A DNA stretch of 64,000 bases from Apoda limacodes (taxonomy: Eukaryota > Arthropoda > Insecta > Lepidoptera > Limacodidae): NCBI GenBank assembly GCA_946406115.1, contig OX291550.1:19568722-19632721 (forward strand), in the 5' to 3' direction. Positions 1 to 11,348 of the stretch are shown here, piece by piece (the first letter of the stretch is position 1; each line of letters begins with the position of its first letter). A program made the position numbers and the translations under genes. Under the pieces are notes generated by a model that made no database searches, was not told the origin of the DNA, and saw nothing but the letters and a program-made list of their open reading frames with translations.

Positions 1-924
1 AGACAAAGTCCGATCACTTTTTGTGTTTTTGTTCTAACATACATGCATATCGTGGCAGTAGAATGATAACCTTGTATGTCCAGAGATCCAAACTTTTGAG
101 GAAACATAAAAATGGTTGATTTCGTCAATGTCTAAAATATTTACGTATAATCTGTTTTTGACATACGAGGTATTTTTTCTACAAAATTCTACAATGACGT
201 TCAGACACCACGAAATTTAAATGAAACAAAGTTTGATACTGGTTTCTACTGTCATATAGGGTTAGAAATAGGATTTAACAGTTTGATGGAATTTAAGTCT
301 AATTTTAAGAGACCTATTTTTAAACTTTCTTTTAATGTTGACTAAATAGTCGTACAGTTGCTAAGATATCACGACGGCTTGTTTCATTAAAACAATATAT
401 GTGTGTTGAATTTAACAGAAAGCCAAGGTCTTTGTAGAGCTAGCCCGATGGAAAGCTTCTAAGTTCAGAACATTCTTGATATATGTAGGCCCACTTGTAT
501 TGGAGGGTTTACTAGATGTTGCAGTATATGAATTTTTTTTATTATTTCATTGTGCTGTCACTATACTTTTATCCCAAAAACACATTACTACTATTGGGGT
601 TACTAGAGCTGACAGGCTTTATTTTCGTAATTCATTGTAAAAAAACTTATGATAAAGAATTTCTTGTTTATAATGTACATGTTTTATTACACTTAAAAGA
701 TGATGTTGAATGGTTAGGTAACTCTTCAGGTTAAATTACTACAATTGTTTTAATTAATTTCAAGGCCTAAAATATTATATTAGTTACCTATTAATATACG
801 GTTAACAATACTTTGTTATTTTATTTTATTTAGGGAATAACAAATAAGTGTAAATAATAAATTTATCTTGTCTTCAGTCTTGTGATATCGTTTTCACATC
901 ATATAGTAATCATCACAGCCTATT

Positions 925-1480
925 GACATCACCACTACGCTATACAGACGTCGACGACATCACGTTCTACAGACATGATAATTATCAAGTCCTTTATACG
1001 TCATCACTATCACGTCCATTAGATGACATTTCCAGAACGTTATTACTTATATATATATATTTACTTATCTAGTCCTATGGAAATACCAAATAGGTCATTA
1101 TGGAAGTATAAATGACGTCCTACAGACATCATGACTATCATGTCTTTTGGACGTCATCACCATCACGTCCGTTAGACGTCATTACCATCACGTACTTTAG
1201 ACGTCATTGCCATCACGTTCATTAGACGACATTACTATGACGTCCATTAGACGACATTACTATTACGTACTTTAGACGTCATTGCCATCACGTCCATTAG
1301 ACGACTTCACTATTACGTCCTTTAGACGACATTACCATCACGTCCTGGAGACGTCATTACCATGACGTCATTATCACCTGACTTATCTAGTCCTATGGAC
1401 GTACCAAAGAAGTCATTATGGAAGTATTAAGGACGTCCGGCTCGTCATCGACTGGCATTATAAATGACGTCTTTTTGACG
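925..1480. repeat. 25-bp minisatellite rich in ACGTCA/TGACGT
   Basis: Ten successive units start at 1125, 1150, 1175 and so on to 1350, at exactly 25-bp spacing with no indels. Each has the form gacgtcattaccatcacgtc plus five variable bases. More degenerate units lie on both sides (about 925-1050 and 1375-1480). A longer motif beginning acttatctagtcctatgga occurs at 1063 and again at 1381, giving a higher-order period of about 318 bp. The units repeatedly create CRE half-sites (TGACGT/ACGTCA). Whether they are bound is unknown. Confidence 0.85.
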
Positions 1481-2172
1481 ACCCTGTGCTACCTGGGCAG
1501 AGGTTAGTTTTTTGGCTAGGTTATGAATATGAGGACTCTATTGAAGCTAGGAGTCCAGCGCTAAGACTGTTGAATCAAAAAGTTTTAATTGTTGTCCATT
1601 AATATTAATGCAGGTCTGGATTTGACTAACGACTAACTAAGTAACTTAATTTAAATTTTACACATTTGGTTTTTTCACATTAAGAAACTATTTACAATCT
1701 TATAAAGAGCATTATTTCATCATAACATATCTGTAATCTCTGAACTTTTTAAAGTAAGTCCTAACCTTTATCCACCTTCGAGTACGATTTTGGGTTCCAA
1801 AGCATCATTAAGCAGAACCAAACAAACTGAAATATAAAAATACAGCGCGTATCTAGGTTTTGGCGTGCTTTTGTGTTTTTTTTTAAGTTTACTTTGGATT
1901 TTGTCTCGTCCAATTTAACAGCTGGGTCAAAATTTTCATTTTGTTTTAGATTCGGATTTATAAATTCGTTCATTGATGTTTTCGATTCCTGACATTTAAT
2001 ATCAGAGTATAATGCAACACACTTTTTTGACAAGTATCCAAACTTAAAACTATAGTCACCATATTTAAATGGTGTAAACTTACAACGACCCTACCAACCA
2101 AACACCAATAGTCCGCAGAAGGTTAGAAAAGCTTGTTACTTACCTATTACCAACAAGAAAATTGCAGTAAAA

Positions 2173-2180
2173 TATCGATA
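2173..2180. promoter_or_regulatory. DRE-like motif TATCGATA
   Basis: An exact palindromic TATCGATA lies 115 bp upstream of the NDUFB10 start codon, with related tatcga/tcgata half motifs close by (2183-2188, 2203-2208). In Drosophila this 8-mer is the DREF-bound DNA replication-related element common at housekeeping promoters. A role here is inferred from sequence and position only. No TATA box was identified. Confidence 0.4.
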
Positions 2181-2294
2181 TGGTATCGAACAAAAAAAAA
2201 GTCGATATATATTTTCCATCCCTAATCGTTGATTCTAATTCATTTTTTTGGCCTGTCAAAAGTTGGGTTATTTTCGACAAATATAAATTTTAAA

Positions 2295-5200
2295 ATGGCC
2301 CCAAAAGGAGAAGGCGTTGGCGAGCCAGATAACAATTTATTTAGAGCATTTGCCAATGCTTTATATAACACAATTGACGCGCCGGTCACTTGGTTCCGAG
2401 GTATAAAGGTCATTTTGTAGTCAGCACTTAGGTCTTTGTTATTGTTATGTAAGCAAGTATCTGCATACATACGACCTTAATTTTATAGGACATGTAGTGG
2501 AGCCAAATCAGAAGAAATATCCGTGGTACCATCAGAAGTTTCGCCGTGTCCCAACTATCGACCAGTGCTACACCGATGACGTAGTCTGTGACTTCGAGGC
2601 TAATGTTCAATATAAACGAGATAGGTGAGTGCAGATCCTAAAAAGCGATATCCTTCAGTTGTTAACATTCTAAAGGCTACGTCGCCAGAATTCAAAAATC
2701 ATTTTAAATGAAATAAAAAACAACACAAACAAACTAAGACGCATTCAAAACTCAAATGACAGCATTGACTCAACTTACTTCAGAATGCAGGCCCAAATGT
2801 TTAGGTTCCATGAGTCAAATGCATTCCAGTACTACAAAACAGACAAAAGTGCTTTATATCGCTAAAAAATAACCCAGCCCAGTGAAATTTCTTGTTAGTT
2901 TGTATTACATATAACATATTACATATATTTGGGATTATTTGTTGTTAATCAAATTGGTGCTTTGTAATTTTGTCGAAGTTCTTTATTTACAGCATTTATA
3001 GCTTCTTGTGACGGGGCCCTTAGGAGCTCCACCTTTGGAGTCTATGTAGGTAAAGCAATCAAGGGATACTAGGATCTGGAATTCAGTCATGGTTTTTTTT
3101 GAGCTAATTCTGCAGTAAATGGAGAAGGATTTGCCACATTACCCAGGAACTAATTCAATATTATTCAATGATGTTATAGAAAAATAATTCCATATTTTCA
3201 TTGAAAATTTAAGTGTTGTGCTATTTTATAATAACTGTTCTGTGAATGTGTCTGGAACTGATAAGAAAGCATCTGCTGCGCAGCATAGAAGTATTTTTTA
3301 GACATAACACATTCACAAGCCACTCAATCTCCCACTCACTTAGTGGCAATTTTAAAGACTTCAATATGTATACCTTGTTATACCTATGTAATTTTTATAT
3401 TTTGTGCCATAAAAATAATATCATGAAGAGTGATAGTTGCTGCACAAACGAAAACAGGGGAAAAGGCTTCATTAATGTAAGACCGAAGGGTGTTTGACTA
3501 CCAATAGTGCAAATTATACTTTATAATAACAAATATGAAGCAAACTGACATAATAAATACATACTAACATGATTATATAAATGCAAAATTGAGTTTGTTT
3601 GTCCTTCCTTTAAGTTCCAATTAGGGTTGCCAGGCGTCCGGATAAAGCTGGACACAGTCAGGCTTTGTGTGTTAGGCCAAATTAGACGGTGTACGGCCTG
3701 TCTGGCTTTTGTTGGGCTTTTTAAATAAGATCATTATATTAAAATAAATATTCAATTATAACATAAATATTTAAACAAATAAAGTTTAAGATTTTATAGT
3801 TAATAAACATTTTGTTTTCCATTGCAAATTGTAAAAGTAGTAAGTCATTCAATTTCAGATTCAAATTTATTTATTTGCTGCAGTATAGGTACAAAATGGT
3901 CTTAATGTATTGTAATTCCCTACTATACCCTACCTTTTCAAGGCATGCAAATGTTATTTATGATAAACAAACAAGAAATTGTAATAAAAACTAAATTAAT
4001 TTCAATTCACAGATTTATGTACTATCAACCAGACAGCTGAGTATCCACCTTAATGACGACTTTGGCTTGCAGTGACTGATGTCCTTTTCAGCTGGGTGCC
4101 GTTTTTTTATTGTTTTGGTCAACCAATTAATTAATTTTATATATATTATTAATAATAATAATAATCAACATCAATGCATTGCTTGCAAACGAAAAATGTC
4201 TTAAAGTGGATACCCAAGTTTCTGGCTGATAGTAGGTAAATATATAATAACCAATATCAACCAAAGCAGTTGCAGTATCTTTATCAATTCTGTGACCTTT
4301 AAGTTGCAAATATTATTAAAATAAATATGTCTAGTAATTTAAATATTTTTCATTTAAAAAATTCGTTGACATTGTAATAAGCTTTAGTAACTAAAAACAC
4401 ATGTTATTGTCTAGGCCCGTAATACATTTAGGTAACTTATTATATAATTTCGGTTCCATACAGAATATGCTTTGGTCTATTAGTGTTGTATGACAAAGAA
4501 TTACACTGAGTACATTGTCGTTACGCGTATGGCAAATTTACTTAAATTAACTTAATTTAAAAAAAATATAGACACGGTAATGTAAGTATAGAAAGACTTT
4601 GAAAATATAATTTATAGCTATCTCTAGTTTTTAAACCACAGACACCTAAAAGACATTTCCTTTGTGCTCTGAAAACCTTCAATTTATTTGTTGAGTTTTC
4701 TTAGAAAATCAGTCCATATCGTAGTGTCGACTTCACATAGGCATTATACGCTTTTTCGGCTTGCTGACTTATTTAACATATATAAAGGCGTATGAAGAAT
4801 TTATTTAATTTTGTTCACACATATTCCAAGACAATTTAGAATCAATAAAGAGTCCTGAGAATTTAAGTAAGTGTAAGTAATAAATGCTAATTAAAACAAA
4901 GGCTGATTCCTTAAATTTGTTATTTCATTATTTAAGAACATTTTATGGCTAAAAACTTTTTACTTCATTGACAAAACAGATTTTATAGGAGCAATTTAAC
5001 ATGACTACAGCTTTATTGTGCTTGATATATTTAAGATTGTTTGAAGGTAGCTAAGCAGTTTATTGTACATATATGTAATGTACAATAAACTGCTTAGCTA
5101 CCTTTGAAGAATTTGTCCTCTCTGGCATTATAATTCAATAAGAAATTATCTATACATAGTATAACACAAATTCACCTTCTGCCGTCTGCACCCATACACC

Positions 5201-8200
5201 CATCGATCTTTTCTCGTTCTCTTCTACTACACCATAGATATTATTGCGGTTTTCATCAATAGATAGAGTTATTCAAGAGAAAAGTTTATTATTGTTTTGT
5301 TTTGTTGAAATATGATTATAATAATGGTTCAAGATGTCAGAAAAATCATGCCAACTGGGAGCTTTACATGACATGTGCTTGCTAAACCTTAAAATATACA
5401 TCAAAATAATGTATTACAAAAATGTAGGTTTTTGATAAGGCCTACAAAAAAGTCAGCAATGGCATATATTTCTCTCCTAAGGTTTACATACAAAAACCGT
5501 TTTGATCTTTTAAAAATGTTGAAGAAAAGTTTAGGTTATTTGGGAAGCTATTTCGATCATTATGATGTTGATCCTTATCTTCTTTAATATATAAGTAACC
5601 ATAATCATTTAATGTAAAATAAAATTGCTTTTTACTGCATATCATTCCAATGAATACTTTAAAATATATCACAAATTTAATATTACATGCAACAAAAAAA
5701 AAGTTTTTTTTGACGAGAACTACGACGCTATTTCGAATGGGTAGTATTTTAAGTTTTTACTGACTTTAAAAAAGGAGGAGGTTCTATGTTGGACTGTATA
5801 TTTTTTATGTATGTCCACCGATTTCTCCGTCAATTATGGACTGTTTTCAAAAAGCTTTTTATACTCGGTAGGAGGTTCCATTATCACCATGTCAGGATCT
5901 GATGATGAAATCTCAGAAAAACGAAGGTAAAAGGCCATTACTTAGGTTCTTTCAAGTTATTTTATGTATGTACTCTCATAACTTAGTTGTTCCGATTTTG
6001 ACGTTTTGTAAAGGGTTTCTTCAGAATGGTCCTATATTCTAGTTAGGTAAGTATCGGACCAGGAAAGCAAAACTTGGGCTATAAAATGTATTCAATTCCA
6101 ACATTTGCACCAAAACGACTGATACTCTGTGTCTGTTCATCTGACAATATTTGTAGTAACTAAAAATTAATATATAAATAAAATTTTGACAAAAAAATTG
6201 AAACAACTTAAAAAAACAACTAAAAAGTGTGTTTTTAAAGTCGAATGCTAAAACATTAATTGGCATCCGACGGCAAAAAAAAAAACTTTAGGCCCTTATT
6301 TTTACTTTTTAGTTGTTTTTTGAAGTTAGTTTAATTTTATCCAGTTAAACATTACATTTAGCTTTTATATGCAATATTTTTTGCAACTAGGTGGTGGTGG
6401 TGGCATTGGTGTTGCTTAATTAGCTAGTATAATGCAACAAACTTTTCTGACTTGGTGGTCAGAAGTTTCAAAAACTACAGTCGTCATATTTAAATGCTGT
6501 GAACCTACGCGGCTCTAGGGACAGACACCGGGTTAAAAAGTTTGTTGCACTGTACTGAGGTAGTTAAATAGGGCGTTCGATCTAAACACTTCGTAGCAGA
6601 ATTTTTAGGGGTTTGCGTATCATTAACTTTTGGTAGCAAAATCTAATGCTCGACATTCAGCGTTTCTTTTAAGTGGGTATACTACGAAATATTGCTACCA
6701 AAAACCATTGCTGGGTATTTTGTGCTACTTTTCATCGCACTGGCCAAGTGCGAGTTTGGCTTTAAACAATAATAACACCGCTGAAATTATCAGCTGCGCT
6801 TGGATAGAAAGGGTATTTTGTGCGAAAATGAGGTTTTGCTATTAAACTGCAACGCGGCTCAGATGGAACGTGCCTAAAAATGCTTATACGCTGATTTCGT
6901 TACACGCAGTGAATTATTTTTAAGGTATAAGGTCGCATTTTAGTGTTGTGTTGACTTTAGGTACACAGATAGAATTAGAATATGGTGATTGTAGTTAAAA
7001 TTACTGACCGTGACATCAGAAAAGTTTGTCGCATTTCAAATCACTAAGAAATTATACAACTTTAACTTAACCCTGAGTCATTGGAAGAACTGAGCGAAAT
7101 GTTACACTCCCTAGATGAATCCTCTGGACGAATGGGCCTTGGCACGAATTGGATCAGACAAAATTCATGTTTAACCAACACGTTGTTCCAATGCCAGTAT
7201 ACGTCGCTTACTCCAGGAGTACTAAGTAGTCCAGGATTATGTGTACCTTGGACAGAAAATCCAACTGAGCCGGAACAACTTTGAAAAGGAAGCTGATAGG
7301 AGGATCCAGCTAGGGTAGGGCTAGGGCAGCATTTGGTAATCTTAACCAATGCGTCTTACCAGTTATGACTTACGCCGCCGAAATGTAGTCGCTTACAGCA
7401 GGGCTGGTGAACAAGTTCAAAGTCGCACAGCGCGCAATGGAATGGAATGTCTCGAAGTGTCTCTGAGGGATCAAATCCGAAATGAGGACATCCGGAAAAG
7501 AACTAAAGTAACCGACATAGCTCGCAGAATTAGCAAGCTGAAGTGGCAGTGGTTTAGTCACGTCTTTCGGAGGACTGATGGCCGATGGAGTAGACGTGTC
7601 CTAGAGTGGCAGGGCCGGATTTAGGGGGCAGAAGGCAGGCGAAGAAGGCAAAGGAGTGTAGGCCCCCTGGCTCCAAATTATTTGCCACAATCATCCATTA
7701 TTTCATTCGAGTTTTTCAATAAATAATTTATTGTGAAACCAAGTAGATTCATTTAGTATTTAACAAACATATATAAATATAATCGGAAACAAGAATTATC
7801 TGAAACTAGCGTTAATGAACGTAGGTTAAGGTAAAACAGCGAAAAAAAAAATATCAAAATAAAACATGTTTACTAGCGTTTACTAGTCGGAATTTGAAAG
7901 ATTTTTTTTCCGAAGTCTATTGTGGGGCCCCCGCGTTTGTGGAGACCCTAGGGCTTTCGCCCCGGTAGCCCTTCCCTTAATCCGGCCCTGTAAAGTGGAA
8001 CATACACATGGGAAGGCAAAGCGTGGGACACCCTCCAGCCCGGTTGACCGACGACCTTAAACGGTGGCTGGATGCGGAAGGCAGAGGAGGCTTATGTCCA
8101 GCAGTCGACCCATGTGAGCTGAATGATGATGATGAACTTAACCTATTAAATATTTGTATGTTATGATGTTCCCAAAAGTACCAACTTTGATTAAGTATAA

Positions 8201-11200
8201 GTATTATTCGAAAATTTCTTTTAGATTAATGATAAAATCAAGATCTCGAAATTTTATAACGATTTTTGTAAAAAAAAACTGCTATCTTATTAAGTAAATC
8301 TGTAATTTTCCGAGATTCAGCCTAAAGTTTGCATTCCGCCGTCGTCCGTAGTGCCCACCCGGCTTGCTTATCGCCTAGCGCCCCCACCAGGCTACTGTTT
8401 CAAAGTAACAAACGTTTGAAAGTTGACTTTACTCAAATGTTTGTTGCTTTAAAACAGTTGCCTGGCAACCATCTAGGCTCTAAGCAAGTCATCCCGGTAC
8501 AGACCCGCGGCTCCATAAAAAGATTGCTTACAATTCTCGTTTTAAATCCATTGAAATAAGATAAACGTTTCGCATTTGAAATTACGTATGAAATTCATCG
8601 ATTGTCGCGAAACCGCAATTTATATCTTATTTCTATCGAGAATTGTTAGCAACAACTTACGTAATCGAGGCCCCGGGCTACAACTATACCTGCTGTATTT
8701 TTTGATGAAATTAAATCGGTATATAAACAGAAGAATTTAGAGAAAATCAACCCTAAATCATCAATTTTGCGTAAATAGTTAATGGAAAATACTTTTTATA
8801 CTTAGTTTAAACAATCGTGAAATTCAACAAAAACAATAGCTATTATAAATCTAAAAATCTAACTGTTAATTTTTGTAGTGTCATTTTATTTACCTAGTTT
8901 TGTACCGAAAAACCGTTTAGGAAAGAGAATTAAATAATTCCTCTCTTTTTACATACGCCAAAACTTGACGTAATTTAAACCTAGTATAAAGCACTGGTTA
9001 AATGGTGGTGGCATACTACCACGGCTGCCCTCTGGTTAGTAGATAAGAATTTTGGACAAGAGTATTTTCTTGTTTCGCACTTTTCAGAGCGCGATTTTTT
9101 CCGTAGTCAGGTTTTGGTTTTTGTTCAGTATATTATTTTTACTATTTTATCTAAATTTAACTCGGTAGAACTTAAAAAAATCATACAAAATGTTATTACT
9201 TACTATACTTACACACAATAACATTTGAGGAGCATGAATACCTATTGGAATTTACTTTGCTGACAAAAATTTCATACTTTTGATTTCAGAGCTGTTGATT
9301 CAGAAATTTTAACAATCTTGGTACAGCGCTATGAAGACTGCATGATGTACGAAAACCCCGATCATCTCACTGTATGTAAACCTCTTTGGGAAAAATACAA
9401 GGATGCTGAAGAAGCTTGGTTTATCAAATGTAAGTTACTCTATATGTCTAACAGTAATATAAAGAAACCTTAATTATTCTTTCATGGCTAGCAAAACAGT
9501 ACAAAGTTTCTCATTCAAAGTTACGTTATTCGCGTTTTCAGTATTTGCTGTTTTGGGCGCTTACAGACGAGCGACAGTCGGCGATATTCGTCGACTAGGG
9601 GCTGTATGTTTCAATGTTTTAGCTAACTGGCGACAGTCGGCGATGGTCCAAATGGTGGCCAACTATCGCCAGCTCAGTCACGCCACGTCGCGTCGTAACC
9701 GATTGTCGGTCGGCAGTCGCTAGCACGCTGTTGCTTGTCTGTAAGCGCCCTTATAAACATTATCCTTTATAACCTTTCCATATTCATATTACTTTTAATT
9801 CGCGGCATACTTTAAGGAACCAGTTCAGTTACCTACCCTACTAAACTTTAGAATTAGCTATTTCCGATAGTTGTAGAAATGTGTTTTTTTAATTTTGAAT
9901 ATAATCAAATAATATACCTATGTGTTGTTTTTTTTTCTATTTAGGATCTAGGCCTAGGTTCTTGTCAGTGTAACTGATACTTTCCATTTGTTCCTTTCCA
10001 ATATCTTAACTTTCACCAACTTGTACGAAATGACTCATCTCATCTGTGGTCTTCCTCTTTTTGCTTCCATTTTTTAACTTCTCTTGAGGGAAGTTATTAT
10101 AATAGTTCGGTCGTAAAATCAAAATCGCAAAATTTCCGTTTTCTTTACGTTTTGAGAGCTGAAGAATCCTTTGCCATCATTTTTAGAGTGACGTCTGTGT
10201 GAGTGTGTGTGAGTATATGTATGTAGGATGGCTTTTTTTTTGCTCTTCGATATCTCAAGTACCAATTTGTCTCGTGACCATAATTGTTACGCCACGTCAT
10301 GACTTAGATCTGAAAAGAGTTTGAGCAAAATTAGTCTAGCAGTTTGTTTTTTGTCGCTAAAAAACTGTTTTTTTTAAGGCGCAAAAAATATTCGAGGGAT
10401 GTTGCCCGTGCGGTACTTGCTAACGAACCATTTTTTTCTTCATAATGTTACAATGAAGCTGTCATTTCTTATGAGATGTTCCCTCTTCTATTTTGTTTAT
10501 TTTCAAGCATCTATTTTCATTTATTCTCGTCAGTACCATATATTTTATAACTTTCTGTCCAGCCTATTCTTTCTAATCACTAACACTACATCTCAAACTC
10601 TTTTACTAGCTCTCTGTCTTTCTGTGTCAGTGTCCACGTTAAAAATATGCTTCATGTTTTTTTTTTTTTTTTTAAGATTTCCTGGACAATTGAGATGTGT
10701 ACTTAACCTTCTAAAAAAGGTCCTACCTTTTTCATTTAATTTCTACATTTATCTATACATTTTTAATTATTTGAATATCCATTAGGGCGGAATGAATTAT
10801 TTTTTTACTCGATTTATAAAAAGTTGCCAAACAACACCAGTATGATATTTTCAGTTCAGTTCTGTATTATGATACTTTTAAGGATATAATCGTGAAGAAC
10901 TAGTGTTCACGTAGCCGAAATAACTAAGCTGAAGTGGCAATGGGTGGGTCAAATTTGTCGCAGAACCGATGGTCATTAGGGCAGACGAGTCTGTGTAGAC
11001 CACGGATTGGTAAGCGTGAGTGGCTCTCCTGCCAGGTGGACCGATGACCTGAATAAGCTAGCCGGAAGAGGCTGGATTAGAATGGCGGAGGATCGAGTGT
11101 GGTGGCGTTCATTAGAAAAGGCCTATATCCAGCTATTGGCTGATTTATATTAATTGATAAACTAGTGTATTCGATTTTAAGTTTTTAATTTAAACATTAA

Positions 11201-11348
11201 ATTAATAGCCTCAATTTGGTGACATTTTTTCTTTTTAGATGGTGATCTTGGTGCATATGGTGATGCCCGAAAAGCCTATATGAAACAAAAACACCGCATG
11301 ATATGGGAGAGGCGCAACGGGCCACTATCTGAACAGACTAAGAAGTAA
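2295..11348 (+). CDS. NDUFB10: NADH dehydrogenase (ubiquinone) 1 beta subcomplex subunit 10 (PDSW type)
   Basis: Accessory subunit of the membrane arm of mitochondrial respiratory complex I, at the inner membrane/intermembrane space. Four coding exons join in frame: 2295-2400, 2489-2624, 9290-9429 and 11239-11348, all with GT-AG borders, giving 163 aa, close to the insect PDSW length. The protein starts MAPKGEGVGEPDN, and exon 2 carries the family segment around KKYPWYHQKFRRVPTIDQC. Paired cysteines fit intermembrane-space disulfides: C-x6-C in exon 2 (QCYTDDVVC) and C-x11-C in exon 3 (DCMMY...TVC). The C-terminus is short and basic (KQKHRMIWERRNGP). The start is the first ATG after the promoter region, and no upstream in-frame ATG fits the family better. 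Intron 2 (6.7 kb) and intron 3 (1.8 kb) are filled with repeats. I see no canonical AATAAA just after the stop. Identification is firm; the 5' UTR is not defined. Confidence 0.95.
5044..5104. repeat. Perfect 27-bp inverted repeat (hairpin) in NDUFB10 intron 2
   Basis: The left arm 5044-5070 (starting aaggtagctaagcag) and right arm 5078-5104 are exact reverse complements, with a 7-nt loop atatgta. Perfect identity over 27 bp in otherwise diverged AT-rich intron sequence suggests a recent origin or active maintenance. It could be a young foldback insertion, a template-switch palindrome, or a small-RNA hairpin. The sequence alone does not decide. Confidence 0.9.
5752..5860 (+). repeat. Dispersed repeat, copy 1 (ggaggaggttctatg family)
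   Basis: About 100 bp containing aaaggaggaggttctatgtt and atgtatgtccaccgatttct, nearly identical to 24468-24570. A related reversed stub appears near 30340 (ttttttgaagtcagttaaaa). These are typical 3'-end remnants of a non-LTR element in Lepidoptera; the family name is not determined. Confidence 0.6.
6426..6556. mobile_element. Small MITE with ~22-bp inverted repeats
   Basis: The left end agtataatgcaacaaacttt (6426 on) is mirrored by the right end (6535-6556), with about two mismatches over ~21 bp. The centre has a catatttaaatg core shared with a second copy at about 1994-2150, which begins agtataatgcaacacac. No coding capacity. The target duplication is unclear, possibly TA. A third relic near 7018-7043 keeps one arm. 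Confidence 0.55.
6600..6905 (+). repeat. Dispersed repeat B, copy 1
   Basis: This segment contains tggtagcaaaatctaatg near its start and gcgaaaatgaggttttgct near its end. The same blocks occur in reverse orientation at about 51060-51310 (attagattttgctacc and gcaaaacctcattttaacac), so both belong to one family of about 270-300 bp. No transposase or RT coding was recognised. The short open frame 6630-6845 lies inside it and is not supported as a gene. Confidence 0.5.
7072..8135 (+). pseudogene. RTE-type LINE ORF2 remnant, interrupted by a hAT MITE
   Basis: Decayed C-terminal half of a non-LTR reverse transcriptase, readable across several frames. The order is SLEELSEMLHSLDESSGRMG (after the RT catalytic core), QCVLPVMTYAAEM, SLRDQIRNEDIRKRTKVTDI, ISKLKWQWFSHVFRRTDGRW, then after an inserted element GRQSVGHPPARLTDDLKRWL. 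These are hallmark phrases of lepidopteran RTE-clade endonuclease-RT proteins. Stops and frameshifts break it, and it lies in NDUFB10 intron 2 in the sense direction. The 5' part, including endonuclease and catalytic YADD, is absent. Confidence 0.85.
7610..7990. mobile_element. hAT-type MITE nested in the RTE remnant
   Basis: This 381-bp insertion starts cagggccggatttaggg and ends cccttaatccggccctg, which form ~17-bp terminal inverted repeats. It is bordered by an 8-bp target duplication with one difference: tagagtgg (7602-7609) and taaagtgg (7991-7998). CAGGG termini and 8-bp duplications are typical of hAT elements. The interior is AT-rich and non-coding. Removing it restores the order of the LINE protein phrases on either side, which confirms the insertion. 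Confidence 0.85.
8380..8475. repeat. Imperfect ~40-bp-arm palindrome
   Basis: Left arm blocks ccaccaggctactgtttcaa and agtaacaaacgtttgaaagt are mirrored by actcaaatgtttgttgcttt and aaaacagttgcctggcaac around a short centre near 8425, at roughly 80% arm identity. A second inverted pair nearby (ttgcttacaattctcg at about 8524 and cgagaattgttagcaac at about 8638) suggests foldback transposon debris. No coding content. Confidence 0.5.
9555..9750. mobile_element. GC-rich MITE with 14-bp perfect inverted repeats
   Basis: The element begins gggcgcttacagac (9555-9568) and ends with its exact reverse complement gtctgtaagcgccc (9737-9750), 196 bp in all. The interior is GC-rich, unlike the flanking intron, with repeated cgacagtcggcgat-like motifs that continue the terminal symmetry imperfectly. 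No clear target duplication was found. It lies in NDUFB10 intron 3. The open frame over it (9484-9723) starts outside the element and shows no domain. Confidence 0.7.
10905..11140 (+). pseudogene. RTE-type LINE fragment
   Basis: Readable in pieces as ITKLKWQWVGQICRRTDG, then SPARWTDDLNKLAGRGWIRM and WWRSLEKAYIQ, which is the C-terminal tail of an RTE-clade reverse transcriptase as in the copy at 7072-8135. It is broken by stops and frameshifts. It sits about 100 bp upstream of the last NDUFB10 exon, in the sense orientation. Confidence 0.8.

Larger units (their letters stand above)
1..2294. other. Intergenic region upstream of NDUFB10
   Basis: AT-rich sequence with no open frame that I can link to a protein family. 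It holds the 25-bp minisatellite at about 925-1480, a partial copy of a small repeat family from about 1994 to 2150 (its start and centre match the element at 6426-6556), and the NDUFB10 promoter region just before 2295. The short open frames near 516-734 and 1761-2033 have no recognisable domain and biased low-complexity composition, so they are not called. Confidence 0.6.

Noticed and set aside
1761..2033. 90-codon minus-strand open frame
   Set aside because: It overlaps a dispersed repeat end near 1994-2033, has no domain, and is Lys/Asn-rich as expected from AT-rich DNA.
7081..7284. 67-codon plus-strand open frame as a gene
   Set aside because: It is one frame of the decayed RTE reverse transcriptase, not an independent gene.
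10399..10785. 128-codon open frame rich in Phe/Leu
   Set aside because: Poly-T driven translation (FFFFFLRF) with no family signal; it lies in NDUFB10 intron 3.
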